A stretch of DNA of 64,000 nucleotides from Streptomyces flavochromogenes (GCF_000717595.1 NZ_JNZO01000012.1:186001-250000); one strand, 5' to 3'. Positions 31,726-39,689 are shown, counted from the first letter of the stretch. Notes: generated from the sequence alone by a model not told the origin. Translations and numbers: made by a program.

Positions 31726-32553
31726 TCAAGCCTCCAGGAAGCGGTGGAGCGAGGCCGTGAAGGCGGCGGTGAAGCGGTCGCGGGTCTCCTCGGGGACGCG
31801 GTCCAGGGAGAGATAGGGGTTGAGGTCCTCCAGTTCGACGAGAAGCAGCTCGCCGCCGGGGGCGCGGCAGGCGTCCACGCGCTGGATGCCGTGGTCGAGG
31901 GTGTTCCAGTCGACGAAGCGGCGGGCGAAGGCGAGGTCGTCCTCGGCGGGCTCGTACGGCTCCAGGACCCAGCGGCGTGCGGGGTCGGGGGCGTGGAGGG
32001 CGTACTGGAAGAGGTCGTCGACGAAGTAGAAGGAGACCTCGTACCGGAAGTCGATGCGCGGCTGGACGAGGAGGCCGTCGTACGCGAGGCCGGCGAGCTC
32101 CTCGTGCGCGAGGAAGCGCAGGCCTATCGAGTCGGCTCCGGCCTTGGGCTTGACCGCGTACTCGGCGGCGGCGGGCAGCCGGTGGAGGTCCTCGGGCCGG
32201 TCGACGGTGGGGATGACGGGGTACCCGGCGGCGGTCAGGTCGAGCAGGTACTGCTTTCCGGCCATGTCGCCGCGGCCGTGGAGCGGGTTGTAGACGCGGG
32301 TGCCCTCGGCCAGGGCGCGCTCGCGGAAGGCGTCGTACTCCTTCTGGTAGCCGATGACCGGGCCGCTGTTGCGCACGACGACGGCGTCGAAGTCGTCCAT
32401 GAGGGCGGCGGCGTCGAGCGGGTGGCAGAGCGCCAGGTCGAAGGTCTCGCGCAGCCGGGCGGTGAGGTGGATGTCCTCGTCGCAGTAGCGCCGTCCGCGG
32501 GCCGGGTAGGCGAGGTCGGTGACGTACAGAAGGCGGGGGCGGGCGGCGGGCAC
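31726..32553 (-). CDS. ATP-grasp-like protein in the tail island
   Basis: A 275-residue protein with ATP-grasp features: a lysine-containing strand YAVKPKAGADSIGLRF (~140-155), a QPRIDFRYEVSFYFVDD segment, and a metal-binding type end ELLLVELEDLNPYLSLD with acidic residues and Asn. ATP-grasp enzymes join a carboxylate to an amine or thiol. The GTG start has GAGGAGCC upstream. It is on the opposite strand to the tail genes, between the control genes and the structural genes. Its substrate and any link to the particle are unknown. Confidence 0.75.
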   Translation of the reverse strand: MPAARPRLLYVTDLAYPARGRRYCDEDIHLTARLRETFDLALCHPLDAAALMDDFDAVVVRNSGPVIGYQKEYDAFRERALAEGTRVYNPLHGRGDMAGKQYLLDLTAAGYPVIPTVDRPEDLHRLPAAAEYAVKPKAGADSIGLRFLAHEELAGLAYDGLLVQPRIDFRYEVSFYFVDDLFQYALHAPDPARRWVLEPYEPAEDDLAFARRFVDWNTLDHGIQRVDACRAPGGELLLVELEDLNPYLSLDRVPEETRDRFTAAFTASLHRFLEA

Positions 32554-32691
32554 GGGGCGGCTCCTCGATCGGTGGCCGCCAACCTATCGGGCGTACGTGC
32601 GGGGCCCGTGCGGGACTGCGCACGGGAAAGCACGTGGGTGGACGCGCGGCGGGTCCCGCGGCAGGGGCGTACGGAAGGACCCGTGAAACTA

Positions 32692-32708
32692 GTTGCGTGC
32701 GCGCACGC
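32692..32708. promoter_or_regulatory. Candidate operator ahead of the tail structural genes
   Basis: GTTGCGTGCGCGCACGC matches the operator at 30309-30325 in 15 of 17 positions, keeping one GTTGCG arm and half of the other. It lies ~160 bp upstream of the tail terminator gene, where the main promoter is expected. Confidence 0.5.
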
Positions 32709-32865
32709 TCTCTGTCACAGTTGGTGCAGCGGCGGAGCTGCGCCCGAACAACGGGCGCCGGCTTCGCCGTTCGCCGTCCGGGCGCGCTGCCGCGCCCCGC
32801 CCCCTCCCGCCGGAGAGCCCCGGGCGGCACCCCGTCCCGCATCCCTCTCCCGAGGAGAACCCGTC

Positions 32866-33276
32866 ATGACCACTCCCCCGAGTGCTTTCCCGGACGTCGA
32901 GAAGCTGGTCGTCGACGTCCTCAAGGCCGATCCGGCCCTGGCCGGCGCGACCATCGCGGTCAACGCGCCGGCCGGCTTCGACGGCACCCAGGCCGCCGTC
33001 CTGGTGAACCGCCGAGGCGGCGCCTGGATCGGCGACCTGCACGTCGACATGCCGCTGATCGAATTCGAGGTGTACGGGCCGACCAAGAACGCCGCCCACG
33101 TCCTCGCCAACGGCGCCCGCCGGGCCCTGCTCGCGACGATCGGCAAGCAGATCGGCGCCGCCAACGTCGTCCACGACGTCGAGGAGCAGGACGGGCCGCG
33201 CTGGCTGCCCGACTACCTCTACCGGGGCGCCAACCGCTACCTGTGCGTCATCCGCCTCTCCCTGAGCGTGTTCTAG
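32866..33276 (+). CDS. Phage-like tail terminator protein
   Basis: A 136-residue protein: FPDVEKLVVDVLKADPALAG, VNAPAGFDGTQAAVLVNRRGG, PLIEFEVYGPTKNAAHVLANGARRAL. The size, fold pattern and position directly before the tube gene match the tail terminator of siphophages, which caps the tail tube. The ATG at 32866 has GAGGAG upstream. First structural gene of the island; no head-joining or capsid genes precede it. Confidence 0.75.
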   Translation: MTTPPSAFPDVEKLVVDVLKADPALAGATIAVNAPAGFDGTQAAVLVNRRGGAWIGDLHVDMPLIEFEVYGPTKNAAHVLANGARRALLATIGKQIGAANVVHDVEEQDGPRWLPDYLYRGANRYLCVIRLSLSVF

Positions 33277-33337
33277 CCGCTCGCCGAGCGGCCCCGGGCG
33301 CTCACCGAGCAGCCCCCGGGCCCTCGCCCCACAGACC

Positions 33338-33361
33338 AGGCCTCGCCGTCCGGCGGGGCCT
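33338..33361 (+). terminator. Hairpin between tail terminator and tube genes
   Basis: AGGCCTCGCC/GGCGGGGCCT with one mismatch, followed by TTT. Probably a partial terminator or mRNA-stabilising stem. Confidence 0.5.
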
Positions 33362-33419
33362 TTGCCGTACCCGGACCCGCGTCCGGGGCGGCAGCCCTCT
33401 CACCAAGGAGAAACACACC

Positions 33420-34022
33420 ATGGCAGGAAACAACTCGGCCGAGATCCGCGTCGCCGGCACCGGCAAGCTCTACGTCGCCGACGTGGGCACCGCGGCCCCG
33501 ACCACCTTCGGTGCCGACTCCGCCACCGACTGGGCCGGCTGGACCGACCTGGGCCTCACCACCGGCGACGGCGTCACGTTCTCGAAGAAGGACAAGCTGG
33601 AGGCCATCGACTCGTGGCAGTCGGTCTCCCCGGTCCACTACATCTACTCGAGCCGTGACCTCTCGCTGAAGTTCTCGATGCTCCAGTTCAACGAGGAGAC
33701 GCTGCCCTTCTTCATGGGTGGCGGCGACGTCGCGGCGGAGGGGACCCCCGGGGACACCTACCGCTACGACATCGCCGAGCGTCCGTACGCCGACGCGCGC
33801 GCCCTCGGCCTGGAGTTCACCGACGTCAAGGCCGGTGGCACGACCGTGGTCAAGTACCGCTTCATCATCCCGCGCGGCCAGGTCACCGCGTCCGACGACA
33901 TCAAGCTGGCGCGCAAGGCCGCGGCCCAGCTGGGCGTCACCTTCTCCGCCATGTCGAACGGCGACGGCAAGCCGCTGGCCAGCTTCATCATGAAGGACAG
34001 CCAGTACTCCACGACCGTCTGA
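33420..34022 (+). CDS. Major tail tube protein
   Basis: A 200-residue protein: N-terminus MAGNNSAEIRVAGTGKLYVADVGT, FGADSATDWAGWTDLGLTTGDGV, SRDLSLKFSMLQFNEETLPFF and a FIIPRGQV strand. This is the pattern of actinophage tail tube proteins, which stack as hexamers around the tape measure. The ATG at 33420 has AAGGAG. It lies between the terminator and chaperone genes, the conserved siphophage order. No sheath gene follows, so the tail is non-contractile. Confidence 0.85.
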   Translation: MAGNNSAEIRVAGTGKLYVADVGTAAPTTFGADSATDWAGWTDLGLTTGDGVTFSKKDKLEAIDSWQSVSPVHYIYSSRDLSLKFSMLQFNEETLPFFMGGGDVAAEGTPGDTYRYDIAERPYADARALGLEFTDVKAGGTTVVKYRFIIPRGQVTASDDIKLARKAAAQLGVTFSAMSNGDGKPLASFIMKDSQYSTTV

Positions 34023-34033
34023 TCCCTTCTCCA

Positions 34034-34063
34034 GGGGCGGGACGGAGAGATCCGTCCCGCCCC
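34034..34063 (+). terminator. Strong hairpin after the tube gene
   Basis: A perfect 12-bp stem (GGGGCGGGACGG/CCGTCCCGCCCC) with a 6-nt loop, 12 nt after the tube stop. Likely an attenuator that keeps tube mRNA in excess of downstream messages. Confidence 0.75.
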
Positions 34064-34116
34064 GCCCCTCTCCCGATCTCCCCTTCTTTCACCCGGAACA
34101 AGGAGTACGCATCACC

Positions 34117-34407
34117 ATGGCCCGTTTCGACGTCAACGCCGCCCGCGCCCAGCGACAGGAGGCCCACGGCCGTGCCTGGTCCTTCGAGCTGGACGGCGAG
34201 AGCTACACCCTTCCGACCGAACTGAGCCGTGCGACGGCCAAGGCGCTGCGCAAGCTCGACGACAACGACGTGGACGGGCTGCTCGCACTCCTGATGGGTG
34301 ACAAGCAGTTCGCCGGCTTCGAGCAGCACGACGTCACCATGCAGGACATCGCCGCCATCCTGGAGGCCTACGGCAAGGAGACCGGGCTCGGCCTGGGGGA
34401 AGACTGA
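34117..34407 (+). CDS. Tail assembly chaperone, short form (gpG-like)
   Basis: A 96-residue protein: MARFDVNAARAQRQEAHGRAW, FELDGESYTLPTELSRATAKALRKL, ending GLGLGED. Position and size match the short tail assembly chaperone that coats the tape measure during assembly. The ATG has AAGGAG. Ribosomes terminating here make the short form; a -1 shift near its end makes the long form (next entry). Confidence 0.85.
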   Translation: MARFDVNAARAQRQEAHGRAWSFELDGESYTLPTELSRATAKALRKLDDNDVDGLLALLMGDKQFAGFEQHDVTMQDIAAILEAYGKETGLGLGED

Positions 34408-34817
34408 GCCTCGTCGAGTTCGTCGAAGAACACGCCGAGGCCCTTGAGGCGGACTTCCTCCGCTACTACGGGGTCGACATCCTCGACTGGCACCGCGAGG
34501 AACTCTCCAGCAGGCGCGTCCTGACGCTGATCAAGCACCTGCCGCGGGACAGCGCCCTCCAGTGCGAGCTCCACGGCGAGGCCGCGGAGTGGTCGATCAC
34601 CGACCACCTCCTCGCGGCGACGGTGGACCACCTGGCCGTCGCCAACTGGATGTTCCAGTGCGTCAACACCTCGGAGGACGACGACCAGCCGGATCCTCCG
34701 AAGCCCGTACCCCGTCCCGGCGCCTCCGGCGAGGACGGGGAGAAGCCGGGCGAGGGCTCCGAGGAGGAGACCGTCGAAGAGGTCTCCCCCGGACAGCTCG
34801 CCCGGTTCTTCGGCTGA
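34117..34817 (+). CDS. Tail assembly chaperone, frameshifted long form (gpGT-like)
   Basis: The -1 frame after the short chaperone stays open from the slip region to the stop at 34815-34817, adding ~139 residues (SLVEFVEEHAEALEADFLRY, WHREELSSRRVLTLIKHLPR, SITDHLLAATVDHLAVANWM, then an acidic Pro-rich tail). It has no start codon of its own near the beginning, so a -1 programmed frameshift is the simplest explanation, as in lambda G/GT. The slip most likely occurs in CTG GGG GAA (34393-34401), where GGG can re-pair with GGG. Confidence 0.8.
34393..34401 (+). other. Predicted -1 ribosomal frameshift site
   Basis: A run of five Gs followed by AA (GGGGGAA) lies two codons before the short chaperone's stop. 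Slipping one base back at GGG continues into the gpT-like frame. P-site re-pairing is perfect; A-site re-pairing is imperfect at the second base, unlike the lambda heptamer GGGAAAG. Confidence 0.65.
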
Positions 34818-34843
34818 TGCCGCGGAAACCGCACTCCCCCACG

Positions 34844-34885
34844 GCCCCCGGAGTCCGTTCCCGTCAGGGAGCGGACTCCGGGGGC
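34844..34885. terminator. Terminator between chaperone and antisense gene
   Basis: A 19-bp stem (GCCCCCGGAGTCCGTTCCC and complement, one G-T mismatch) with a GTCA loop, overlapping the stop of the minus-strand gene. It can end both convergent transcripts. Confidence 0.85.
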
Positions 34886-35628
34886 GCTTCCCGTGCTCGC
34901 TCGGCGGAGAGTTCCTTCTCCAGGGCCTTGGCCCGCTCGGACAACGAGCCCCGGCGACCCTTGCCGGGACGCGTCTCGGCCTCGCCGGCGTCGTGATCGC
35001 GCCGGTCGGCGTTCGGGCCGTTCTGTACGGGGACCCCGGCGAGCGGCGGCACGATCGGGCGCCCGCCCTTGCCGCGCACGACCTTCCGTACCGGCTGGGC
35101 GCTCCTGCGCGTGCGGCTCTCCTGGGCGGTCAGGAGGACGTCGGAGTCCGAGCCCGGTTCGGGGCCCGAGGCGTGCTGGGGTTCCGGCTCGGGCCGCTGT
35201 TCGAACAGTTCGCGTTCCCTGCGGACACGCTCCTCGGCCTCGACCACGGCGGCGGGCGGTTCGAGGAGCCGGGCGAAGGGCAGTGCGATGACCCGGGCGC
35301 CGTCCTGTCCGCTGTCGATCCGCCGTTCGGGCCGGCGGATGCCCCGCGCGTCGCCCTGGCCCTGGGTGTAGGCGTCGGCGACACGCTTCTCGTACTCCCG
35401 TCGTATGCGCGGGAGTTCGTCCGACACCGCCTCGGCCCAGCCCGCGGTGAAAGCGGCCGTCTCCCGGCGGTCGACCTCGGCCCGGGGGATCACGACGAGG
35501 TCCTCGGTGGCGTACCCGTGGACCAGGACGAGCTCGGAGAGGCGTGCGAAGAGATGGGGCAGATCGGGATGGGACGCGAGCCAGTCGACGACTCGCTCCC
35601 GCCGGTTCGCTCCCGGCTCCGTTTCCAT
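34864..35628 (-). CDS. Hypothetical protein antisense within the tail module
   Basis: A 254-residue protein I do not recognise. Residues ~1-90 look ordered (VVDWLASHPDLPHLFARLSELVLVHGY, FTAGWAEAVSDELPRIRREYEKRV). The rest is charged and Pro-rich, with a Lys/Glu helix near the C-terminus. It faces the opposite way from all the tail genes and interrupts them between chaperone and tape measure. The FTAGWAEAV segment resembles LAYAAGWNDAL in the small protein encoded at 35932, so both may share a short helical motif. Possibly a regulator, immunity-like or cargo factor; no evidence decides. Confidence 0.65.
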   Translation of the reverse strand: METEPGANRRERVVDWLASHPDLPHLFARLSELVLVHGYATEDLVVIPRAEVDRRETAAFTAGWAEAVSDELPRIRREYEKRVADAYTQGQGDARGIRRPERRIDSGQDGARVIALPFARLLEPPAAVVEAEERVRRERELFEQRPEPEPQHASGPEPGSDSDVLLTAQESRTRRSAQPVRKVVRGKGGRPIVPPLAGVPVQNGPNADRRDHDAGEAETRPGKGRRGSLSERAKALEKELSAERAREAPPESAP

Positions 35629-35732
35629 GCGTCAGTACTGCCTTCCAGCCCCCTGGGGTCCCCCGCGCGCCCCTCGCGCCCCTCGCCCCCGGAGTGGTCG
35701 GCCCAGGGAGCGCACCGCCCAGGTTACCCGGT

Positions 35733-35856
35733 CGAACAGAAGTGCCTTTCAGGCGCCAACCTGTTCGGGAAACAAGCCAGAAGACGCACCGTCAGACGTT
35801 TCCCGCTCGACAAACACCGAACAGGTGTTCCACACTCTGTTCGCACAGTAGTTCGA
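35733..35856. promoter_or_regulatory. LexA-like box and GTTCG/CGAAC half-site cluster
   Basis: CGAACAGGTGTTCC at 35818-35831 matches the actinobacterial LexA consensus CGAAC-N4-GTTCG in nine of ten fixed bases. Further half-sites lie at 35732-35737 (TCGAAC), 35763-35767 (GTTCG), 35839-35843 (GTTCG) and 35851-35856 (GTTCGA). The 303-bp gap 35629-35931 separates the antisense gene from the tape-measure genes and should hold divergent promoters. Confidence 0.6.
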
Positions 35857-35931
35857 AAACGTGGTGCCCCCGCCCCTCACTCCGCGGCGCCGCCACGCAC
35901 GCACGGGCAAGCAACCGGAAGGCAGGCGTCC

Positions 35932-36144
35932 ATGGCTCAGCAGGCCGAGGCATCGCGACCGCACATCCCGCTCCAGGACCGCCTCCGCCAGCTCCTCGAC
36001 GGACCCGTCGCCCTCGACAAGAGAGCGCTGCTCGGCACCCTGTGCGCCGAGGTCTCCCGCTGCGAGACCCTCGCGTACGCGGCGGGCTGGAACGACGCCC
36101 TCGCGACGGCGCGACGCGGCGCCCGCCGGGACGAGGACGCCTAG
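35932..36144 (+). CDS. Small helical protein upstream of tape-measure genes
   Basis: A 70-residue protein: RPHIPLQDRLRQLLDGPVALDKRALLGTLCAEVSRCETLAYAAGWNDALATARRG. Predicted helical, no known domain. It is the first gene after the LexA-like region and is followed by a terminator-like hairpin, so it may be made at higher level than the tape measure. Function unknown; a transcript regulator or anti-repressor is possible. Confidence 0.65.
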   Translation: MAQQAEASRPHIPLQDRLRQLLDGPVALDKRALLGTLCAEVSRCETLAYAAGWNDALATARRGARRDEDA

Positions 36145-36168
36145 CCGCCCGCACCGCCCCCACGAACG

Positions 36169-36195
36169 AGCCCCTGCCGGGATACGGCGGGGGCT
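36169..36195 (+). terminator. Intrinsic terminator or attenuator before the 304-aa gene
   Basis: AGCCCCTGCCG/CGGCGGGGGCT (one mismatch) with a GGATA loop followed by TTT. It lies between the 70-residue gene and the coiled-coil gene. Confidence 0.7.
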
Positions 36196-36236
36196 TTTCG
36201 GCGCTTGGCCGTCACCGGCCGGAAGCGGAGCAACTC

Positions 36237-37151
36237 ATGGCAGAAGACATACCCACACTGATCGCCGACCTCAAGATCACCGTGGTCCAGGGGCACATAC
36301 GGCAGATCATCGAGCACAGCCACGTCATGCGCGACCTGTCGTCCATCACCAGCACCCTGAACCACCTCAAGGAGAAGATCGAGGAGATCCACAAGGAGAT
36401 CGTCAAGAACCCGGTGACGGAGTACTGGGAGGCCGCCGGTTTCGACGGAATCGCCGCCGGCATCGAGAAGCTGTACGAGGGCGAGGGCCTCGGTACGGCC
36501 CTCAATTACTGGCTGTCGAACGGCGCAGGCGCCTTCGCGGCCATCGTCATCGGCGGCATCGGCCTCTACCTCGCGGGCAAGCTCACCAACATCCAGCGGT
36601 CCATCCAGGCGGCCCTCAGACCCAGCGGCCTCATCCGGGCCTACAACGCGAACGGCGACGTCACACTGCAGCGCCGCACCGACGTCGAGGCGCGCGAGCG
36701 CCGGGTCGCCAACGGCGGCACCGGCGTCGCAGATCTCGTGGGCGACCCGGCCAACGCCGAGCGGGCCCGGCGACTGCGCGAGCAGCTCGTCCCGCTGAAC
36801 AAGGCGGTGGACCGCTTCGACAAGCTGGCCCCCACCTTCCTGGAGTCGTTCGCCAAGCTGCCGAGCGAGCGCAGGGCCACGAAGGCGGCGACGGCCGTCG
36901 GGAAGATCAGCAGCGCCGTCAACCTGGTCAACCGTACGGCCCTGAAGGAAGTCGTCGAGGGCTACGAAAAGCTCAACAAGGCCGTGGCCGAGTACCAGCC
37001 GACCAAGATCCCCAAGGAGGCGGAGCTGGCGGGCGTGGCCAGGAAGATGAACGACCTCGCCAACGAGACCCAGACCTTGCGCGACAAGTTCAACGGCCTC
37101 AGGGGCACGATCGAGTCCCTCGACAGCGTCATCGCCGGCGCCACCGGCTGA
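36237..37151 (+). CDS. Coiled-coil membrane-anchored tail protein (tape-measure-associated)
   Basis: A 304-residue protein with a helical N-terminus (LNHLKEKIEEIHKEIVKN), one hydrophobic segment (GAFAAIVIGGIGLYLAGKL, residues ~100-118), and a long helical region (RRLREQLVPLNKAVDRFDKLAPTF, VVEGYEKLNKAVAEY, LRDKFNGLRGTIESLD). It sits exactly where a tape measure begins, 29 bp before the first tape-measure-like gene. It could be a separated part of an ancestral tape measure or a protein released into target membranes. GCGGAG precedes the ATG. Confidence 0.7.
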   Translation: MAEDIPTLIADLKITVVQGHIRQIIEHSHVMRDLSSITSTLNHLKEKIEEIHKEIVKNPVTEYWEAAGFDGIAAGIEKLYEGEGLGTALNYWLSNGAGAFAAIVIGGIGLYLAGKLTNIQRSIQAALRPSGLIRAYNANGDVTLQRRTDVEARERRVANGGTGVADLVGDPANAERARRLREQLVPLNKAVDRFDKLAPTFLESFAKLPSERRATKAATAVGKISSAVNLVNRTALKEVVEGYEKLNKAVAEYQPTKIPKEAELAGVARKMNDLANETQTLRDKFNGLRGTIESLDSVIAGATG

Positions 37152-37180
37152 CCCTCCCCCACCCAGAAAGGAGGTAACCC

Positions 37181-38389
37181 ATGTCTCTCGTCAGTTCCGC
37201 CAAGAAGGCTTCGGACTCCCTGCGCGCCCTCAAGTCGCAGGCATCCGGCGCCGGTTCCTCGGTCAAGAAGGTGGGCGACGCCGGACGGTCGGCGTCCGGT
37301 CAGCTCAAGACCCTGCGGACCAACGCCCAGGGTTCCACCAGCCAGCTCAAGAACCTCAAGACCGCGTCCGAGCAGGCCGAGCGCGCCATGAAGAAGGCCG
37401 GCGACACCGCCCAGTCGGCCGGCACCAAACTCGGCAGGTACGAGTCGGGCGCCGGCAAAGCCTCGAAGGGCCAGGACAAGCTCAACCGGTCCATGAAGGG
37501 CAACTTCCTCGTCCGGCTGCTCGAACTCTTCATGCCGCTCATCGAGACCATCGTCGACATGGCGACGCGTTCGAAGACGATGCAGAACGTCCTGAAGAAG
37601 GCGTTCAGTGCCATCAAGTCGGTGATCAGCTCCGTCATGAAGGCCGTCGGGCCGATCATGAAGAAGGCCGGCGACCTGATCAAGACGGTCTGGAACGGCA
37701 TCAAGAAGGCCATCTCCACCGTCGTCAAGGCCGTCGCCACCGTCATCAAGACCTACGTGAAGATCTGGAAGACGGTCATCACCACGGTCATGAAGGCCAT
37801 CAAGTCCGTGATCAGCTCGGTCTGGAACGGCATCAAGGCCGTCATCACGCCGGTGGTCAACTGGATCAAGACCGCGATCCCGAAGGCGTTCAGCGCCGTC
37901 AAGGACAAGATGTCGTCCATCTGGAACGGCCTCAAGGACATCGCGTCCCGGGCGTTCGACGGCATCAAGAGCGGCGTGAAGGGCCCGATCAACGCCGTCA
38001 TCGGCCTCATCAACTCGATGATCGGCAGCCTCAACCGCGTCAAGGTCAGCGTCCCCGGCTGGGTCCCGGTCGTCGGCGGCAAGACCTTCGGCGTCAACCT
38101 GCCGACCATCCCCATGCTCGCCACCGGTGGTGTCGTGATGCCCCGCTCCGGCGGCGTCCCGGCGATCCTCGCCGAGGCCGGCGAGGCCGAGGCCGTCCTC
38201 CCGCTCTCCAAGCTGGACCGGCTGCTCGCCCAGACCGCCCGCCGGGCCCGCGCGGCGCAGGGACCGCAGGCGGCCGGCGCAGGCGCCGGGCTCCACATCG
38301 AGCACTACCACGCCGCCCGGAACAGTGATCCGCACGCCACCGCCGACGCGCTCATGTACCTCGTGAAGGCGCGTGGAGCCAGGGCATGA
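37181..38389 (+). CDS. Tape measure protein 1
   Basis: 402 residues, short for a tape measure. Residues ~1-105 are Ala/Ser/Lys-rich and helical. Residues ~110-260 contain repeated amphipathic units (KSVISSVMKAVGPIMKKAG, WNGIKKAISTVVKAV, KSVISSVWNGIKAVI). The C-terminus has the module typical of actinophage tape measures (GPINAVIGLINSMIGSLNRV, then PMLATGGVV and AEAGEAEAVLPLSKL). It carries an ideal AAAGGAGGT ribosome site. Overlaps the next gene by four bases (ATGA). Confidence 0.8.
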   Translation: MSLVSSAKKASDSLRALKSQASGAGSSVKKVGDAGRSASGQLKTLRTNAQGSTSQLKNLKTASEQAERAMKKAGDTAQSAGTKLGRYESGAGKASKGQDKLNRSMKGNFLVRLLELFMPLIETIVDMATRSKTMQNVLKKAFSAIKSVISSVMKAVGPIMKKAGDLIKTVWNGIKKAISTVVKAVATVIKTYVKIWKTVITTVMKAIKSVISSVWNGIKAVITPVVNWIKTAIPKAFSAVKDKMSSIWNGLKDIASRAFDGIKSGVKGPINAVIGLINSMIGSLNRVKVSVPGWVPVVGGKTFGVNLPTIPMLATGGVVMPRSGGVPAILAEAGEAEAVLPLSKLDRLLAQTARRARAAQGPQAAGAGAGLHIEHYHAARNSDPHATADALMYLVKARGARA

Positions 38390-39642
38390 GTGCCATAGCC
38401 GTGCGCGCCGCGCCGAACTTCCGCGTGGCCGTCGCGCCGATGCGCAACCTGCGGCAGGGCCTCGGCGGAGCGAACGACGCGCTGAAGAACCTGCGGCAGA
38501 ACGTCCAGCGGGCGGCGGGCGGTGTCGGCGCCGTCGCCACCGTCGCCCGTACCGCCGGCGCCCCCCTCCGCGCCCTCGGCCAGAACGCCTCCGGCGCCGC
38601 CACCGCCATGACCAGGATCCGCCGCTCCAGCGCCCCCGCGGGCGTCAAGCGGATCGGCGCCGCCGCCGGCAGGGCCCGTACCGCCGCCCGCAGGATCGGG
38701 ACCGGCGCCGGGGCCGTCCTCGGCATGCTCCTGCCGCTGCTGCCCGTCACGGACGTCATCTCGACCATGATGGGCACCTTCGGCACCGTCATGACCATCG
38801 CGTCGGTCGCCATGACAGGCGTCAACGTCGCCATGCGGGCCAACCCGCTCGGCTTCGTCGTCGGCCTGATCGTGCCCATCGCGGCGTACCTGATCGAACT
38901 GGCCGTCAACTCCCAGACCGGCCAGCGGATCATCAAGCAGGTCCTCCAGCAGGCGCTGAAGGCGTTCCAGGCGGTCTGGAAGTTCATCCAGCCGTTCATG
39001 AAGGCCCTCGGCCAGGCCATCGGCACCTACGCCAAGGCCTATCTGACCGTCTTCAAGACCGCGCTCAGGATCGTCGGAGCGGCCATCGGCGGGATCTCCG
39101 GAATCGGCTCCGCCGTCCGCTCCGCCTCGAACGCGCTGCGCGGTATCGCCTCCCGCACGATCGGCGGCATCAAGAACGCCGTACGGCCGGTCGCCGACTG
39201 GATCACCGACAGGATCCCGGGTTTCTTCCGCACCGCCAAGGACGCGGTGAGCAGGGCTCTGCGCGGCATCGGCGATCTGATCGAGGGCGCGCTGAACACG
39301 GTGCTCGGCGTCGTCAAGGGACCGATCAACGGTCTCATCGCCTTCGCCAACTGGATCATCGACGGGCTCAACAAGCTCAGCTTCGAGATCCCCCTGACCG
39401 GCAAGAAGTTCGGCGTCGAACTCGACAAGCTGCCCATGCTCGCCGAGGGCGGCATCGTCTCCCCCGGACACGCGGACGACTACCGCATCGACTCGCTCTC
39501 CCAGCTGGAGAACCGTCGCGTCCCGGCCCTCACGGAACCGCTGCCGACGCCGCACCGCGTCCGGGACTTCCACGAGGAGCCCGGCGCCGGCCCCCGGTCG
39601 ACCGCCGAGGACCTGCTCTTCCTCGCGACCGCCCACCGCTGA
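38386..39642 (+). CDS. Tape measure protein 2 (paralogue)
   Basis: 418 residues. An Ala/Arg-rich helical N-terminus is followed by hydrophobic segments (GAVLGMLLPLLPVTDVI, GFVVGLIVPIAAYLIELAV) and a central WKFIQPFMKALGQAIGTYAKAYLTVFKTAL. Its C-terminal module (VVKGPINGLIAFANWIIDGLN, then PMLAEGGIVSPG) is clearly homologous to that of the preceding protein. The start codon overlaps the previous stop. Two tandem tape-measure-like genes suggest a duplicated or split measuring protein. Confidence 0.78.
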   Translation: MSAIAVRAAPNFRVAVAPMRNLRQGLGGANDALKNLRQNVQRAAGGVGAVATVARTAGAPLRALGQNASGAATAMTRIRRSSAPAGVKRIGAAAGRARTAARRIGTGAGAVLGMLLPLLPVTDVISTMMGTFGTVMTIASVAMTGVNVAMRANPLGFVVGLIVPIAAYLIELAVNSQTGQRIIKQVLQQALKAFQAVWKFIQPFMKALGQAIGTYAKAYLTVFKTALRIVGAAIGGISGIGSAVRSASNALRGIASRTIGGIKNAVRPVADWITDRIPGFFRTAKDAVSRALRGIGDLIEGALNTVLGVVKGPINGLIAFANWIIDGLNKLSFEIPLTGKKFGVELDKLPMLAEGGIVSPGHADDYRIDSLSQLENRRVPALTEPLPTPHRVRDFHEEPGAGPRSTAEDLLFLATAHR

Positions 39643-39689
39643 TCGCGGACCGCCCACCGCCGACCCATCCCAAGTGAGGTGACGGCCCC

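Noticed and set aside
34623..34817. Separate small gene starting at ATG 34623
   Set aside because: The same frame is open and protein-like back to 34398, so it is better read as the tail of the frameshifted chaperone.
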